Part shown: one piece after another, positions 48,204-55,828 of the stretch
How the letters are laid out: the number at the start of each line of letters is the position of its first letter
How positions within the stretch are numbered: the stretch's first letter is position 1
Origin: Chryseobacterium sp. StRB126
Lineage (GTDB): Bacteria > Bacteroidota > Bacteroidia > Flavobacteriales > Weeksellaceae
DNA length: 64,000 nucleotides
NCBI RefSeq assembly: GCF_000829375.1
Contig: NZ_AP014624.1
Span: 1 to 64,000, forward strand
Direction of reading: 5' to 3'
Notes under the pieces: generated by a model
Told to the model about the DNA's origin: nothing
What the model saw: the letters and a program-made list of their open reading frames with translations, nothing else
Databases searched by the model: none
Made by a program: the position numbers and the translations under genes

Positions 48204-48395
48204 TTATTTGTGATAGTATCTGTAAAACCCTGCTCTGGAATGGCTTTTTGTAGTTCCATCGCGATATTTTTCTGTTTTTACACAATCGCAGAATTGATTT
48301 CCCGAAAATGTAAGATAAACAAACAAACCCATAAAAAATCCTCCGATAGCCACTAACAGCCAATTGCTTTTGATATAATTGATTATTGTTTCCAT
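48204..48395 (-). CDS. Small single-helix membrane protein
   Basis: The 63-residue protein has one membrane helix (about 12-30), followed by a short segment with two close cysteines (FCDCVKTEKY) and a basic tail (HSRAGFYRYYHK). I do not recognise a family. The position, 3 bp after the DUF4178 stop and 12 bp before DUF350, makes it a real and co-translated member of the operon. Confidence 0.7.
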   Translation of the reverse strand: METIINYIKSNWLLVAIGGFFMGLFVYLTFSGNQFCDCVKTEKYRDGTTKSHSRAGFYRYYHK

Positions 48396-48398
48396 GGT

Positions 48399-49862
48399 TT
48401 AATTGCTTGAATAAGGTGAATTAGAACTATTACTCCATTTTCCTGATTCGAAAGTACGTTTCATCCAATAGCTCAATACCGTAAATAGGATGAGACAAAC
48501 AAGGACAATCCCAAAATTCCAGAAGGAAACCGGCAGCCAGGTGGCTGTAATATTTACGGCTGGGTTTTTCTCAAAATTGACAGGATCACCATACTCCTGA
48601 GTCATATTGAGAAGTATAGAATCTAATTTCCCAGTCTCTTTTATAGTATTCTGAAGGCCGGTCCTCAGTATGATTTCACTTGTCAAAACTTCCAGGTCAT
48701 TATAGGTCCTGATTGTTTCATCTTTATCATTTTTGAGAGAGAAACCTCCTTCATTATTTTTAAGAATTGAAAAATCTGCATTCTGAGGTCTATAGCCGGA
48801 TTTAAACGGATCTTTAGTTCCGCCTTCTTTTTCTGCTGATATCAGAAAATGATAAGTTCCTGCAGGAATTCCACATAAGTTGAAATCTTCTGACTGACTT
48901 CCTTCGCTCCAGCTTTCTCCATCTTCATACCCTGAATACTTTTCAATATCCTTAGAAGCATAAATCACTTCGTTGGTTTTCTCATTCACAAGACTGAGTC
49001 CTATACTTGCCCAGGAGTTATCCACATCAGAAAATGCATGTATTTTTAATGGTGCGGATCCGCCTGAAAGAGTAAAACTTTTACTTACCACTTCTTTATC
49101 CGTAACATCGGCAAAATTGATGTTCTGTTCAAAGACCGTCTGATTACTTCTTGAGGTTACCACATACAACTGCAAAGCACATATCAGTAAGGCCGTAATT
49201 GCCATAATATTGGTACATTGCTTAACATTATAATAAAATGGCTGAACAATTCCGGTTCCGGAGCAGTAAGGCATATCTGTAATGCCAAATGCTTTTTTAA
49301 TTTCAGACCTTGAAATATGATTTCCTTTGAAAAACTGCACTGATTTCCCATATTCTTCACGGGAGATCATTTCAGTGCCATTTACATATTCTTTGTAAGT
49401 AGCCAGTCCAAACTGTAGTTTATCTTCAAAAAAACCGGTAGCAGCATACACTGTACAGGGGGTGGTTTCATACCATCTGTAATTCTTGCCATTTGCTTCA
49501 GCATAATATTTGAATTCTTTAAAAGCAAAATCTACAGGGTAAAGAAAAACCCAATGCCCATCACTTTCACTGAGGTATACATTGTTTCCGGCACTGTCTT
49601 TTAATGAATATTCTCTCCAAAAGGTATCTGAGCCGTATTTCTTAATAACAATATTAATCACCCAGTATTCTGTACCATAGAGCATTCCTTTACGTCCAAC
49701 TTCCAACACAACATTTTCCACAGGCTTTTTAACAATCTTTCTTTGGACAGACTGTCCTACGGTAATAAGATTATCACAATGGCTACAAATAAATTCTTCA
49801 ATGGCAAAATTTATGGCCATTTCATTGTTGTTAGTCCGGCAATGGGGACAAATGTGATCCAT
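48399..49862 (-). CDS. DUF4178 protein with N-terminal zinc ribbon
   Basis: The 487-residue protein starts with a four-cysteine zinc ribbon (Cys5, Cys8, Cys26, Cys29). It then has DUF4178-like beta-rich regions (about 50-190: WREYSLKDSAGNNVYLSESDGHWVF), one membrane helix (about 232-250), a beta-rich extracytoplasmic domain and a final helix (about 458-477). DUF4178 genes are repeatedly found with SpeD, SpeE-like and DUF350 genes, as I recall. It starts 2 bp after the speD stop codon. The function is unknown. Confidence 0.85.
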   Translation of the reverse strand: MDHICPHCRTNNNEMAINFAIEEFICSHCDNLITVGQSVQRKIVKKPVENVVLEVGRKGMLYGTEYWVINIVIKKYGSDTFWREYSLKDSAGNNVYLSESDGHWVFLYPVDFAFKEFKYYAEANGKNYRWYETTPCTVYAATGFFEDKLQFGLATYKEYVNGTEMISREEYGKSVQFFKGNHISRSEIKKAFGITDMPYCSGTGIVQPFYYNVKQCTNIMAITALLICALQLYVVTSRSNQTVFEQNINFADVTDKEVVSKSFTLSGGSAPLKIHAFSDVDNSWASIGLSLVNEKTNEVIYASKDIEKYSGYEDGESWSEGSQSEDFNLCGIPAGTYHFLISAEKEGGTKDPFKSGYRPQNADFSILKNNEGGFSLKNDKDETIRTYNDLEVLTSEIILRTGLQNTIKETGKLDSILLNMTQEYGDPVNFEKNPAVNITATWLPVSFWNFGIVLVCLILFTVLSYWMKRTFESGKWSNSSNSPYSSN

Positions 49863-49864
49863 TT

Positions 49865-50224
49865 TTATCTGTAAATTTTGTGTTTTTGAATGGTATTAGC
49901 TTTAAAATATTGAACAACCTCATCTGCAATCTGCTCTACTTTTGCAGTATTATCTTGAGTATAGTTACAAAGAAAAACGTCGAAAGTTAGCTGCTTAAAC
50001 TCCGGCCATGTATGAATACAGAGATGGGATTCTTTAAGGCACACTGCCGATGTGAAACTCTGATTTTCAAAAACATGATTGGTAATTCCTACAACTTCTA
50101 CTTCTTTGGTTTTCAGAATACTTTCTGTAAAAGCAAGAAAACCTTTGCTGTCCAATAACAAATCTTCTGACTCTGTTTCCAAAGTCAGAAGAATATGTAA
50201 ACCTTTATTTGATAATGGGTTCAA
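49865..50224 (-). CDS. speD: S-adenosylmethionine decarboxylase proenzyme
   Basis: The pyruvoyl enzyme decarboxylates SAM to give decarboxylated SAM, the aminopropyl donor. The 119-residue protein has the family's self-cleavage site at Glu65-Ser66 in KESHLCIHTWPE, and the conserved Cys86 in DVFLCN that acts as the proton donor. The short form is typical of prokaryotic class 1b enzymes. It is the first gene of the tight operon running to 43800, and it begins 21 bp after the CtlX-like gene. No separate cytoplasmic SpeE is encoded in this window, so its product most likely feeds the membrane-fused aminopropyltransferase. Confidence 0.92.
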   Translation of the reverse strand: MNPLSNKGLHILLTLETESEDLLLDSKGFLAFTESILKTKEVEVVGITNHVFENQSFTSAVCLKESHLCIHTWPEFKQLTFDVFLCNYTQDNTAKVEQIADEVVQYFKANTIQKHKIYR

Positions 50225-50244
50225 TTAATTTTTTCGTAAATATA

Positions 50245-51168
50245 TTATTTTTTTGGAAGAAAAACTTCTGCGAGCATACATCTTGCACTTCCGCCTCCGT
50301 TTACCTCGATCGTATTTAAATCAGAATAAATAATTCCACAATACTTTTCAATAGCAGCTACCTGTTCCTTATTTAAAGATTGGTAGGCAGTCTGGCTCAT
50401 CACAAGGAATTTTTCTCCGTCCTTATTCTGAACCTGAAGCATATTTCCAGCAAATTGCTGCATTTGCTCTTCAGAAATTTCAACGATTTCTTTTCCTGAA
50501 TTCTTGATGGTTTCAATTACTTTTTCTCTTTCCAGCTCATCATCAATACAATCAAGGCAGATCACTACAAATTTATCTGCTACACACATCATTACATTGG
50601 TGTGATAAATGGGAAGTCTTTCTGTACCTACGGTCTGATAAGAATGGAAAACCACTGGTGTGAAACCATATTTTACACAGAATTCTCTGAATAAATTTTC
50701 ATCTAATCTTAAAGATACCGATCCGTAAGCAATCTTATTATCGTGATCGAAAATCATACTTCCTGTTCCTTCCAGGAAATGTCCCTGGGTTTCAGGAAAT
50801 GACCAATCATCAATTTCAGTAATCTCAAATCCTTGATCCTTGATGCTTTCAAGAATATCATCTCTTCTTTCCACCCTTCTGTTGGAAGCGAACATAGGAT
50901 ATAAAACCACTTTTCCGTCTTTGTGGAAACTTACCCAGTTATTAGGGAAAATAGAATCCGGTGTATGAGGGTCTAATGTATCTTTTATAGTAATAACATT
51001 GATTCCTTTTTCTCTCAGTTTCCCGACGAAGGTATTGAATTCTGCCAAAGCTTTTGACTGAATATCGGAACCTGTCTGTTCTACCTGAAAATAATTGTTT
51101 TTTGCAGTTTCTGCATTGTAACCGAAAGCAATCGGTTCTATCATTAATACTGTATCTGTTGTTTGCAT
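50245..51168 (-). CDS. ctlX: CtlX-like guanidino-group hydrolase
   Basis: The 307-residue protein is from the arginine deiminase/amidinotransferase superfamily, close to citrulline-utilisation hydrolase CtlX. The active-site pattern is visible: EGTGSMIFDH, the His in YHTNVMM, and the C-terminal nucleophile Cys297 in GGSARCM. It probably acts on citrulline or a related ureido or guanidino compound. It precedes speD by 21 bp, so it may be transcribed with the polyamine-like operon. Confidence 0.85.
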   Translation of the reverse strand: MQTTDTVLMIEPIAFGYNAETAKNNYFQVEQTGSDIQSKALAEFNTFVGKLREKGINVITIKDTLDPHTPDSIFPNNWVSFHKDGKVVLYPMFASNRRVERRDDILESIKDQGFEITEIDDWSFPETQGHFLEGTGSMIFDHDNKIAYGSVSLRLDENLFREFCVKYGFTPVVFHSYQTVGTERLPIYHTNVMMCVADKFVVICLDCIDDELEREKVIETIKNSGKEIVEISEEQMQQFAGNMLQVQNKDGEKFLVMSQTAYQSLNKEQVAAIEKYCGIIYSDLNTIEVNGGGSARCMLAEVFLPKK

Positions 51169-51235
51169 TTCTTTTAAGTTTGAGGGTGTTAGTGTGTGAG
51201 GGTTTGAGAGTTGTCAATACATCTTATCAATTCTT

Positions 51236-51630
51236 CTATTCAGTATTGAATGAAGAAAATGAACACCATTTTTCTGACTGATTAATCATATTCACTAACA
51301 TCCCTATTATTTGATTATACTGATTATGCAAATTGTTAAATTGCTCTTCATTGAATAGTTGCAGGCATAGGCAAACTGATTCCATGTTTGGGTTTCCCTG
51401 GCCTCGCCTTCAGAGTCTGTAAGTCTAGCAATAAAGGATTTTTCATGCCTTCTTTTTCCCCAAGCTTCACTTACATTAGCTGTTACCGATCTTGATGATC
51501 TTCGTATCTGATCTGCAAGAGAATAGAGTTCTTCTTTAGGAAAAGCTTTTGAGAGTTCATAAATCTGCTGTGCAACTTCAAAAGATTTTTGATACACTTT
51601 TAGATCCTGATGAAATTTAATCGTTGACAT
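51236..51630 (-). pseudogene. Four-helix bundle (IVS-like) gene with a frameshift
   Basis: The N-terminal ~95 residues match the four-helix bundle/23S rRNA intervening-sequence protein family (LKVYQKSFEVAQQIYE, IRRSSRSVTANVSEAWGK, FIARLTDSEGEARETQ). The open frame then runs into 14 unrelated residues and a stop at 51307. In another frame the expected C-terminus continues (LHNQYNQIIGMLVNMINQ) to a stop at 51236. A single-base deletion near 51346-51350 explains it. Either a genuine pseudogene or a sequencing error could be responsible. The family is common in Bacteroidota genomes as small stand-alone genes. Confidence 0.7.
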
Positions 51631-51715
51631 AATTACTTATTTAAGATTAAAAAATTGTACTAAGACTCTCCCACTCTAAGACTCTACTCTCCTACCCTAT
51701 AGCGCTACAACTCAA

Positions 51716-52630
51716 CTACTCTCTTATAAGCGGCATTGTAGAACATCTCAGTAGACCACCCATTTTAGAGATTTCTCTGTAAGGAATTTCTTCTACAGTC
51801 ATCCCCCATTCGTTTCTTAAATGGTTGTTCATTCTTGTAAATGTTTTGTCGGAAACCACAACATCAGGAGAGATAGAGAAAATGTTCGGGAACATTTCAA
51901 ACATTTCTTCATCATTGATATGGAAACAGTTTTCTTCTCCGAAAATATCGATGATTAGACGGTAGTCGCTTTCGTCTACAAATCCGTTTTTATAGATAAT
52001 ACATTTATCTTCTCCCACCGGGTTGAAAGTACAATCCAGGTGTAAGATTCCCTCAAAAGGAACTTTATCATTTTTCTTCAGTTCAAGATCAATGATTCTT
52101 TTCTTTGGGAAGTATTCTTTTAAAATTTCAATGGCATACTCGTTGGTTCTTGCCGTTTTATAGTTTCTGTAATCTTCGCTGAAGCAGGTTCCGATGAAAA
52201 TAAAATCATTCCATACGATAACATCTCCGCCTTCGATATGGGCCGTTTCCGGAAGATTAATGATCTTTCTCCAGGCAACTTTCTCGAAAACACTTTTATA
52301 TGCTTCCTGTTCGTCAGCTCTGTCTGCAATTACGTTGGAAATAATCATTTTATCATCAATCACAAAAGCAACGTCTCTTGAAAAGACCTGATTGTAATCT
52401 TGAATGATGCTTGGACGAAGTACTTCAACGTCATACTTTTTTAATACCGCTTCAAAAGCGTTCATTTCATTAATGATATCCTCTTCTTTAGGATAAATGT
52501 TGTGTTCGATTGAGTAATATGACTTGGCGTCATAACTTTCCTCTAGTGTGGGAACCGGTCCCAATGAATTAGGCTGGCCTAGAACTACTGATCTCAGCCT
52601 ACCCGTTTCGTTTTTAATGTTTAGTCTCAT
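51716..52630 (-). CDS. Arginine deiminase/amidinotransferase superfamily protein
   Basis: The 304-residue protein has the pentein-fold features: HIEGGDVIVW with the acid, HLDCTFNPV with the His, and a C-terminal nucleophile Cys296 in GGLLRCSTMPLIRE, which is close to the arginine deiminase ending. Candidate substrates are arginine, dimethylarginine or a related guanidino compound. It is not a full-length classical ADI (about 400 residues). It lies upstream of the frameshifted IVS gene and the CtlX-like gene on the same strand. Confidence 0.85.
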   Translation of the reverse strand: MRLNIKNETGRLRSVVLGQPNSLGPVPTLEESYDAKSYYSIEHNIYPKEEDIINEMNAFEAVLKKYDVEVLRPSIIQDYNQVFSRDVAFVIDDKMIISNVIADRADEQEAYKSVFEKVAWRKIINLPETAHIEGGDVIVWNDFIFIGTCFSEDYRNYKTARTNEYAIEILKEYFPKKRIIDLELKKNDKVPFEGILHLDCTFNPVGEDKCIIYKNGFVDESDYRLIIDIFGEENCFHINDEEMFEMFPNIFSISPDVVVSDKTFTRMNNHLRNEWGMTVEEIPYREISKMGGLLRCSTMPLIRE

Positions 52631-52849
52631 AAAGATTTATGCAATACTACAAATATAAGTAAAGGTCTCTATCTAGAAAACTTTTGAATTATTTTATGCC
52701 TGAAATTTGGTCTTCGCAAACATCCCCTTTTAGCAAAATACTCCCCTTATTCAACAAACTATAGTATAAAGCATACAAAAACATCTACAACCTACTATAT
52801 TTCATCTACATAAGGATGAAAAAACAGATTTTTTTATAATGTAATTTCC

Positions 52850-52882
52850 TACATTTGTGATATAATTTTCGCGAAATTATAT
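52850..52882 (+). promoter_or_regulatory. Promoter and inverted repeat of peptide gene 1
   Basis: A perfect -7 box TACATTTG (52850-52857) is followed at once by the inverted repeat ATATAATTT-TCGCG-AAATTATAT (52860-52882). The repeat covers the likely start site and its centre lies about 51 nt before the ATG. No TTG was found at -33. It may be an operator or a 5'-end stabilising hairpin. Confidence 0.6.
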
Positions 52883-52921
52883 AGATTAAAACTTAACTAT
52901 TAACATCAAAAAAACAAAGTC

Positions 52922-53083
52922 ATGAACAAGAAAAATCCAGTGCTGAAAAATGCACAAAAATTAGGAAGAGAGCAACAAAAATCAGTTATGGGAGGAGCAA
53001 TCGCCGGCAGAAGATGCTGCGAATGGGATGACGTAACAGGAAAATGTTTCATCTGGACATGCGACAGATGTATGTGTCCATAA
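52922..53083 (+). CDS. Double-glycine-leader six-cysteine peptide 1
   Basis: This is a 53-residue open reading frame. The leader MNKKNPVLKNAQKLGREQQK... ends in a Gly-Gly at 24-25 and has Leu at -12 and Val at -4 relative to the cut, as in class II bacteriocin/GG leaders. The predicted 28-residue core starts AIAGRR and has six cysteines (32, 33, 42, 47, 50, 52) in the pattern CCEW-x8-C-F-I-W-T-C-x2-C-x-C-P. The gene has its own promoter, inverted repeat and terminator, and a paralogue 453 bp away. No C39 protease, ABC exporter or modifying enzyme is in the window. Bacteriocin-like precursor is my best guess; an OMP-targeted or metal-binding peptide is possible. Confidence 0.8.
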   Translation: MNKKNPVLKNAQKLGREQQKSVMGGAIAGRRCCEWDDVTGKCFIWTCDRCMCP

Positions 53084-53092
53084 AACCTTAAA

Positions 53093-53126
53093 GGCCGTTT
53101 CTACGATTTGTGAAACGGCTTTTTTA
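53093..53126 (+). terminator. Terminator of peptide gene 1
   Basis: GCCGTTTC (53094-53101) pairs with GAAACGGC (53112-53119) and is followed by TTTTTTATT. It begins 11 bp after the stop codon. Confidence 0.88.
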
Positions 53127-53301
53127 TTATATTGTCACCTATTCCCTTCAATATAAAAATTTTATTTCTCATATTCCATGAGCTATAATAAATTTCATTT
53201 TTTATTTAATAAAATTATGAAGGGACTATCTATTTCAATACAACTTATTATATTTCATACCTATAATGATAAAATTTTATTTTTAAAACAAAATAAATTC
53301 A

Positions 53302-53335
53302 TATATTAGTGATATAATTTTTCATAAAATTATAT
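53302..53335 (+). promoter_or_regulatory. Promoter and inverted repeat of peptide gene 2
   Basis: TATATTAG (53302-53309) is a one-mismatch version of the -7 box. The inverted repeat ATATAATTTT-TCAT-AAAATTATAT (53312-53335) follows at the same spacing as in copy 1 and ends 40 bp before the start codon. Arms are kept while the loop differs, which suggests that the structure is selected. Confidence 0.55.
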
Positions 53336-53374
53336 TGTTTAAAACTTAACTATTAACATCAAAAAATCAAAATC

Positions 53375-53539
53375 ATGAACAAGAACAATCCAGTGCTTAA
53401 AAACGCACAAAAATTAGGAAGAGAGCAACAAAAATCAGTAACCGGAGGAATTGGTATCAACAGACCAAGATACTGCTGTGAGTGGAATGATGATGGAAGC
53501 TGCAGAATTTGGACATGTGGTAACTGCGTTTGCCCATAA
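53375..53539 (+). CDS. Double-glycine-leader six-cysteine peptide 2
   Basis: This 54-residue peptide is a paralogue of the preceding one. The leader MNKNNPVLKNAQKLGREQQK is nearly identical and ends at Gly24-Gly25. The core IGINRPRY... has cysteines at 34, 35, 43, 48, 51 and 53 in the same pattern, CCEW-x7-C-x-I-W-T-C-x2-C-x-C-P. Leader conservation is stronger than core conservation, as in precursor families where the leader is read by shared machinery. It ends 36 bp before the convergent barrel gene and shares a terminator with it. Confidence 0.8.
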   Translation: MNKNNPVLKNAQKLGREQQKSVTGGIGINRPRYCCEWNDDGSCRIWTCGNCVCP

Positions 53540-53546
53540 AAATAAT

Positions 53547-53577
53547 AAACCTGCTTCTCCAAGCAGGTTTTCTTTTA
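53547..53577. terminator. Terminator of peptide gene 2, probably bidirectional
   Basis: AACCTGCTT (53548-53556) pairs with AAGCAGGTT (53561-53569) and is followed by TTCTTTTA on the plus strand. On the minus strand, T-rich sequence follows as well, so it may also end the barrel transcript, whose stop codon lies inside the region. Confidence 0.85.
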
Positions 53578-55749
53578 TCTTGCTCTGTTTTCTTCTTCTG
53601 TTCTCAGAATTTCTTGTGCCTGATATTTTGATCCCCCAAAAACATAGCTCAACGAGAAGAAAAAACGGCTGCTATCCCACCAATGCCTCAAACGGTTGTC
53701 CATAATCTGTTTATGTCTGAACTCCAGACTCTGGTCATTGGAATCAAAAATATTATTATACCCCAACTTTGTATTCAGTTTATTATCCAACCATGATTTC
53801 TGAAATGATAGGTCGATACTATAGCGTGGTTTAATAATGTAGAGACTATTTCCAGTTTTGGATTCATAATTTGCAAATAGATTAACTGTATATCCTTTGG
53901 GTAAAGTAAAGACCTGGTTCAGCCTTATTTCATAATTATAGATATCCAGTGCAAAAACTTCATCAAGATAAGGCCTGAATTCATCATTATAATATCCTGT
54001 GAACTGTCCCGTTATATTCCACCATTTTGTAATTTTTACAGGAAAACTCGTTTCAAGAACAGCAAAATTCCTATATGGAAGATTGGTTCCAAGGTATTCC
54101 AATACATTGGTTTCTGGATGATATATGGGATAGCGGGTCATTACATCTTTTTCTTTTCCAATGCTGAAACTTGTAATCCAGTTTTTATACCGGTAAGTTG
54201 CTTTAATTTGGCTGGTAAAAGAAGGTAACAGATAAGGATTTCCTATCCAATAATTCAAAGGGCTAAAGTAAAAACGAAATGGATTGAGTTGTGAAAAAAC
54301 AGGTCTTGTAATTCTCCTGCTATAGGAAAAGGAAAGTTCATTAGATTTATTAAAAGAATAACTTGCACTGAAAGAAGGCAGCCATTCAAGGTAATTTCTT
54401 GAAACAATAGAATCAGCAGTAACAGCATCTGAAATACTCTGTGTATTTTCAGCTCTTATTCCTGCATTGATCTGAAGTTTTCCAAATTTTTGTCTGTAAG
54501 CAATATAACCCGCCATTATTTTTTCCCTGTAAGAGAAAATATTGCTTCTTGAAGGATCAAATACAAACTGATTATTCGTTGATAAAGTATCATATCTGAT
54601 ATTATTGTTAGTGAGTGAATAACTGTACTTAAATCCTGCTTCTATATCTGCATTTCCCATTTTTTGAGAGGCATCAACCTGTCCAGTATAAATTTCAATC
54701 TCATTAAAAAGGTCAGATTTCCAATAGGATAATAATTCAGAAGATGGCTGCTCTCTATTGATAAATTCATCTTTTTGCTTGTTTTTTACAGCAAGATAAT
54801 TGCCTAAGAAGGTTAATTTAAATCCTTTATTTTGAAACGAATAGTCTGTAGTCATCCCCAGATTATTCTGTGAATAGTCTATTGGATTTAAGCTTTCGGT
54901 ATTAAAAATAACATCTGTTTCACTTTTATTAGTGGTAAATAATGATCCTGTCCGAATACGGTCATTTTTTCTAAAATTACTTCTCAGATTTAGGCTCAAC
55001 CTATTTTTAGCATTTAATCTAAAATCAGCTCCTGCCTGAATACTATATACACTTCCTATATCTTTTTGATTGGTATTGGTACGCATGACATTCGTGTTAG
55101 CCAATCGCTGTAAAGCGCTGTACCGATAGCTGGAAATTCCATCATTTAATCCCATCTGTATAGTATAGGTAACTTTTTCAGTATTGTATGACAGATTTAA
55201 AGCATTTTCTCTGTAATTAAACTTATTGATGTATAGATTTCCATTATAATTCCCTTTCCAACCGAGATTGGTGTTCTTTTTTAATCTGATATCAATAATT
55301 CCTTTAAATTCTGCATCATATTTTGAAGATGGATTTGTATTCACCTCTATAGATTCTACCATTTCAGGAGACAGGGACAGCAGGTAAGCCTGCAGCTCCT
55401 GATTACTCATTACTGTAACCTTTCCATTTATAAAAATAGCCGGAGATATTCTTCCCCCAATAAAAATTCCTCCTTCCTGATCGATGGTGACTCCTGCTGT
55501 TTTTCTTAAAACATCAAGCAGGTGGGTGGATGTTTTAAAGTCTTTATTTCCGGAAACTGCCATTACCAAATTTCCATCATTAAGCTTTATCTTTCGTGAA
55601 GTGGACTGAATAACCACTTCAGAAATAGATGTTGCAGACGTTTTAGTCTCAGTTAGAGAATCTGCACCTTTTCTTTTTGCAATATCCTGTGCTTTTCCCA
55701 AAAAAGATAAGAATAACAGCAGTAACAGGAGCCATAATTTGACAATCAT
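53575..55749 (-). CDS. TonB-dependent-receptor-like outer-membrane barrel
   Basis: The 724-residue protein is of the same OMP_b-brl_3 family as the pair at 36430-41013 but clearly different in sequence. It has a signal peptide (cleavage after LGKAQ) and then a plug-like domain with LLDVLRKTAGVTIDQEGGIFIGGR, INGKVTV and VNTNPSSKYDAEFKGIIDIRLKK. The rest is a barrel ending in a short polar tail. It lacks a carboxypeptidase-like domain. The gene is convergent with the two peptide genes and lies downstream of a membrane AraC regulator. A ligand cannot be deduced. Confidence 0.9.
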   Translation of the reverse strand: MIVKLWLLLLLLFLSFLGKAQDIAKRKGADSLTETKTSATSISEVVIQSTSRKIKLNDGNLVMAVSGNKDFKTSTHLLDVLRKTAGVTIDQEGGIFIGGRISPAIFINGKVTVMSNQELQAYLLSLSPEMVESIEVNTNPSSKYDAEFKGIIDIRLKKNTNLGWKGNYNGNLYINKFNYRENALNLSYNTEKVTYTIQMGLNDGISSYRYSALQRLANTNVMRTNTNQKDIGSVYSIQAGADFRLNAKNRLSLNLRSNFRKNDRIRTGSLFTTNKSETDVIFNTESLNPIDYSQNNLGMTTDYSFQNKGFKLTFLGNYLAVKNKQKDEFINREQPSSELLSYWKSDLFNEIEIYTGQVDASQKMGNADIEAGFKYSYSLTNNNIRYDTLSTNNQFVFDPSRSNIFSYREKIMAGYIAYRQKFGKLQINAGIRAENTQSISDAVTADSIVSRNYLEWLPSFSASYSFNKSNELSFSYSRRITRPVFSQLNPFRFYFSPLNYWIGNPYLLPSFTSQIKATYRYKNWITSFSIGKEKDVMTRYPIYHPETNVLEYLGTNLPYRNFAVLETSFPVKITKWWNITGQFTGYYNDEFRPYLDEVFALDIYNYEIRLNQVFTLPKGYTVNLFANYESKTGNSLYIIKPRYSIDLSFQKSWLDNKLNTKLGYNNIFDSNDQSLEFRHKQIMDNRLRHWWDSSRFFFSLSYVFGGSKYQAQEILRTEEENRAR

Positions 55750-55828
55750 AATTTTTAATTTTATGAAGTCAAAAGTATTGGCTTAACCTAAAAATAAGGT
55801 TTTGAAATATAAATTCCGCAGTACGAAA

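Larger units (their letters stand above)
52790..53570. repeat. ~450-bp tandem duplication carrying two peptide genes
   Basis: The upstream regions align over roughly 120 bp (TATATTTCAT... near 52796 with TATTTCAT... near 53251), continue through the inverted repeat and the identical AAAACTTAACTATTAACATC leader stretch, and include the coding leader. The offset between copies is 452-453 bp. The coding cores, loops of the inverted repeats and terminators have diverged. Confidence 0.8.
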
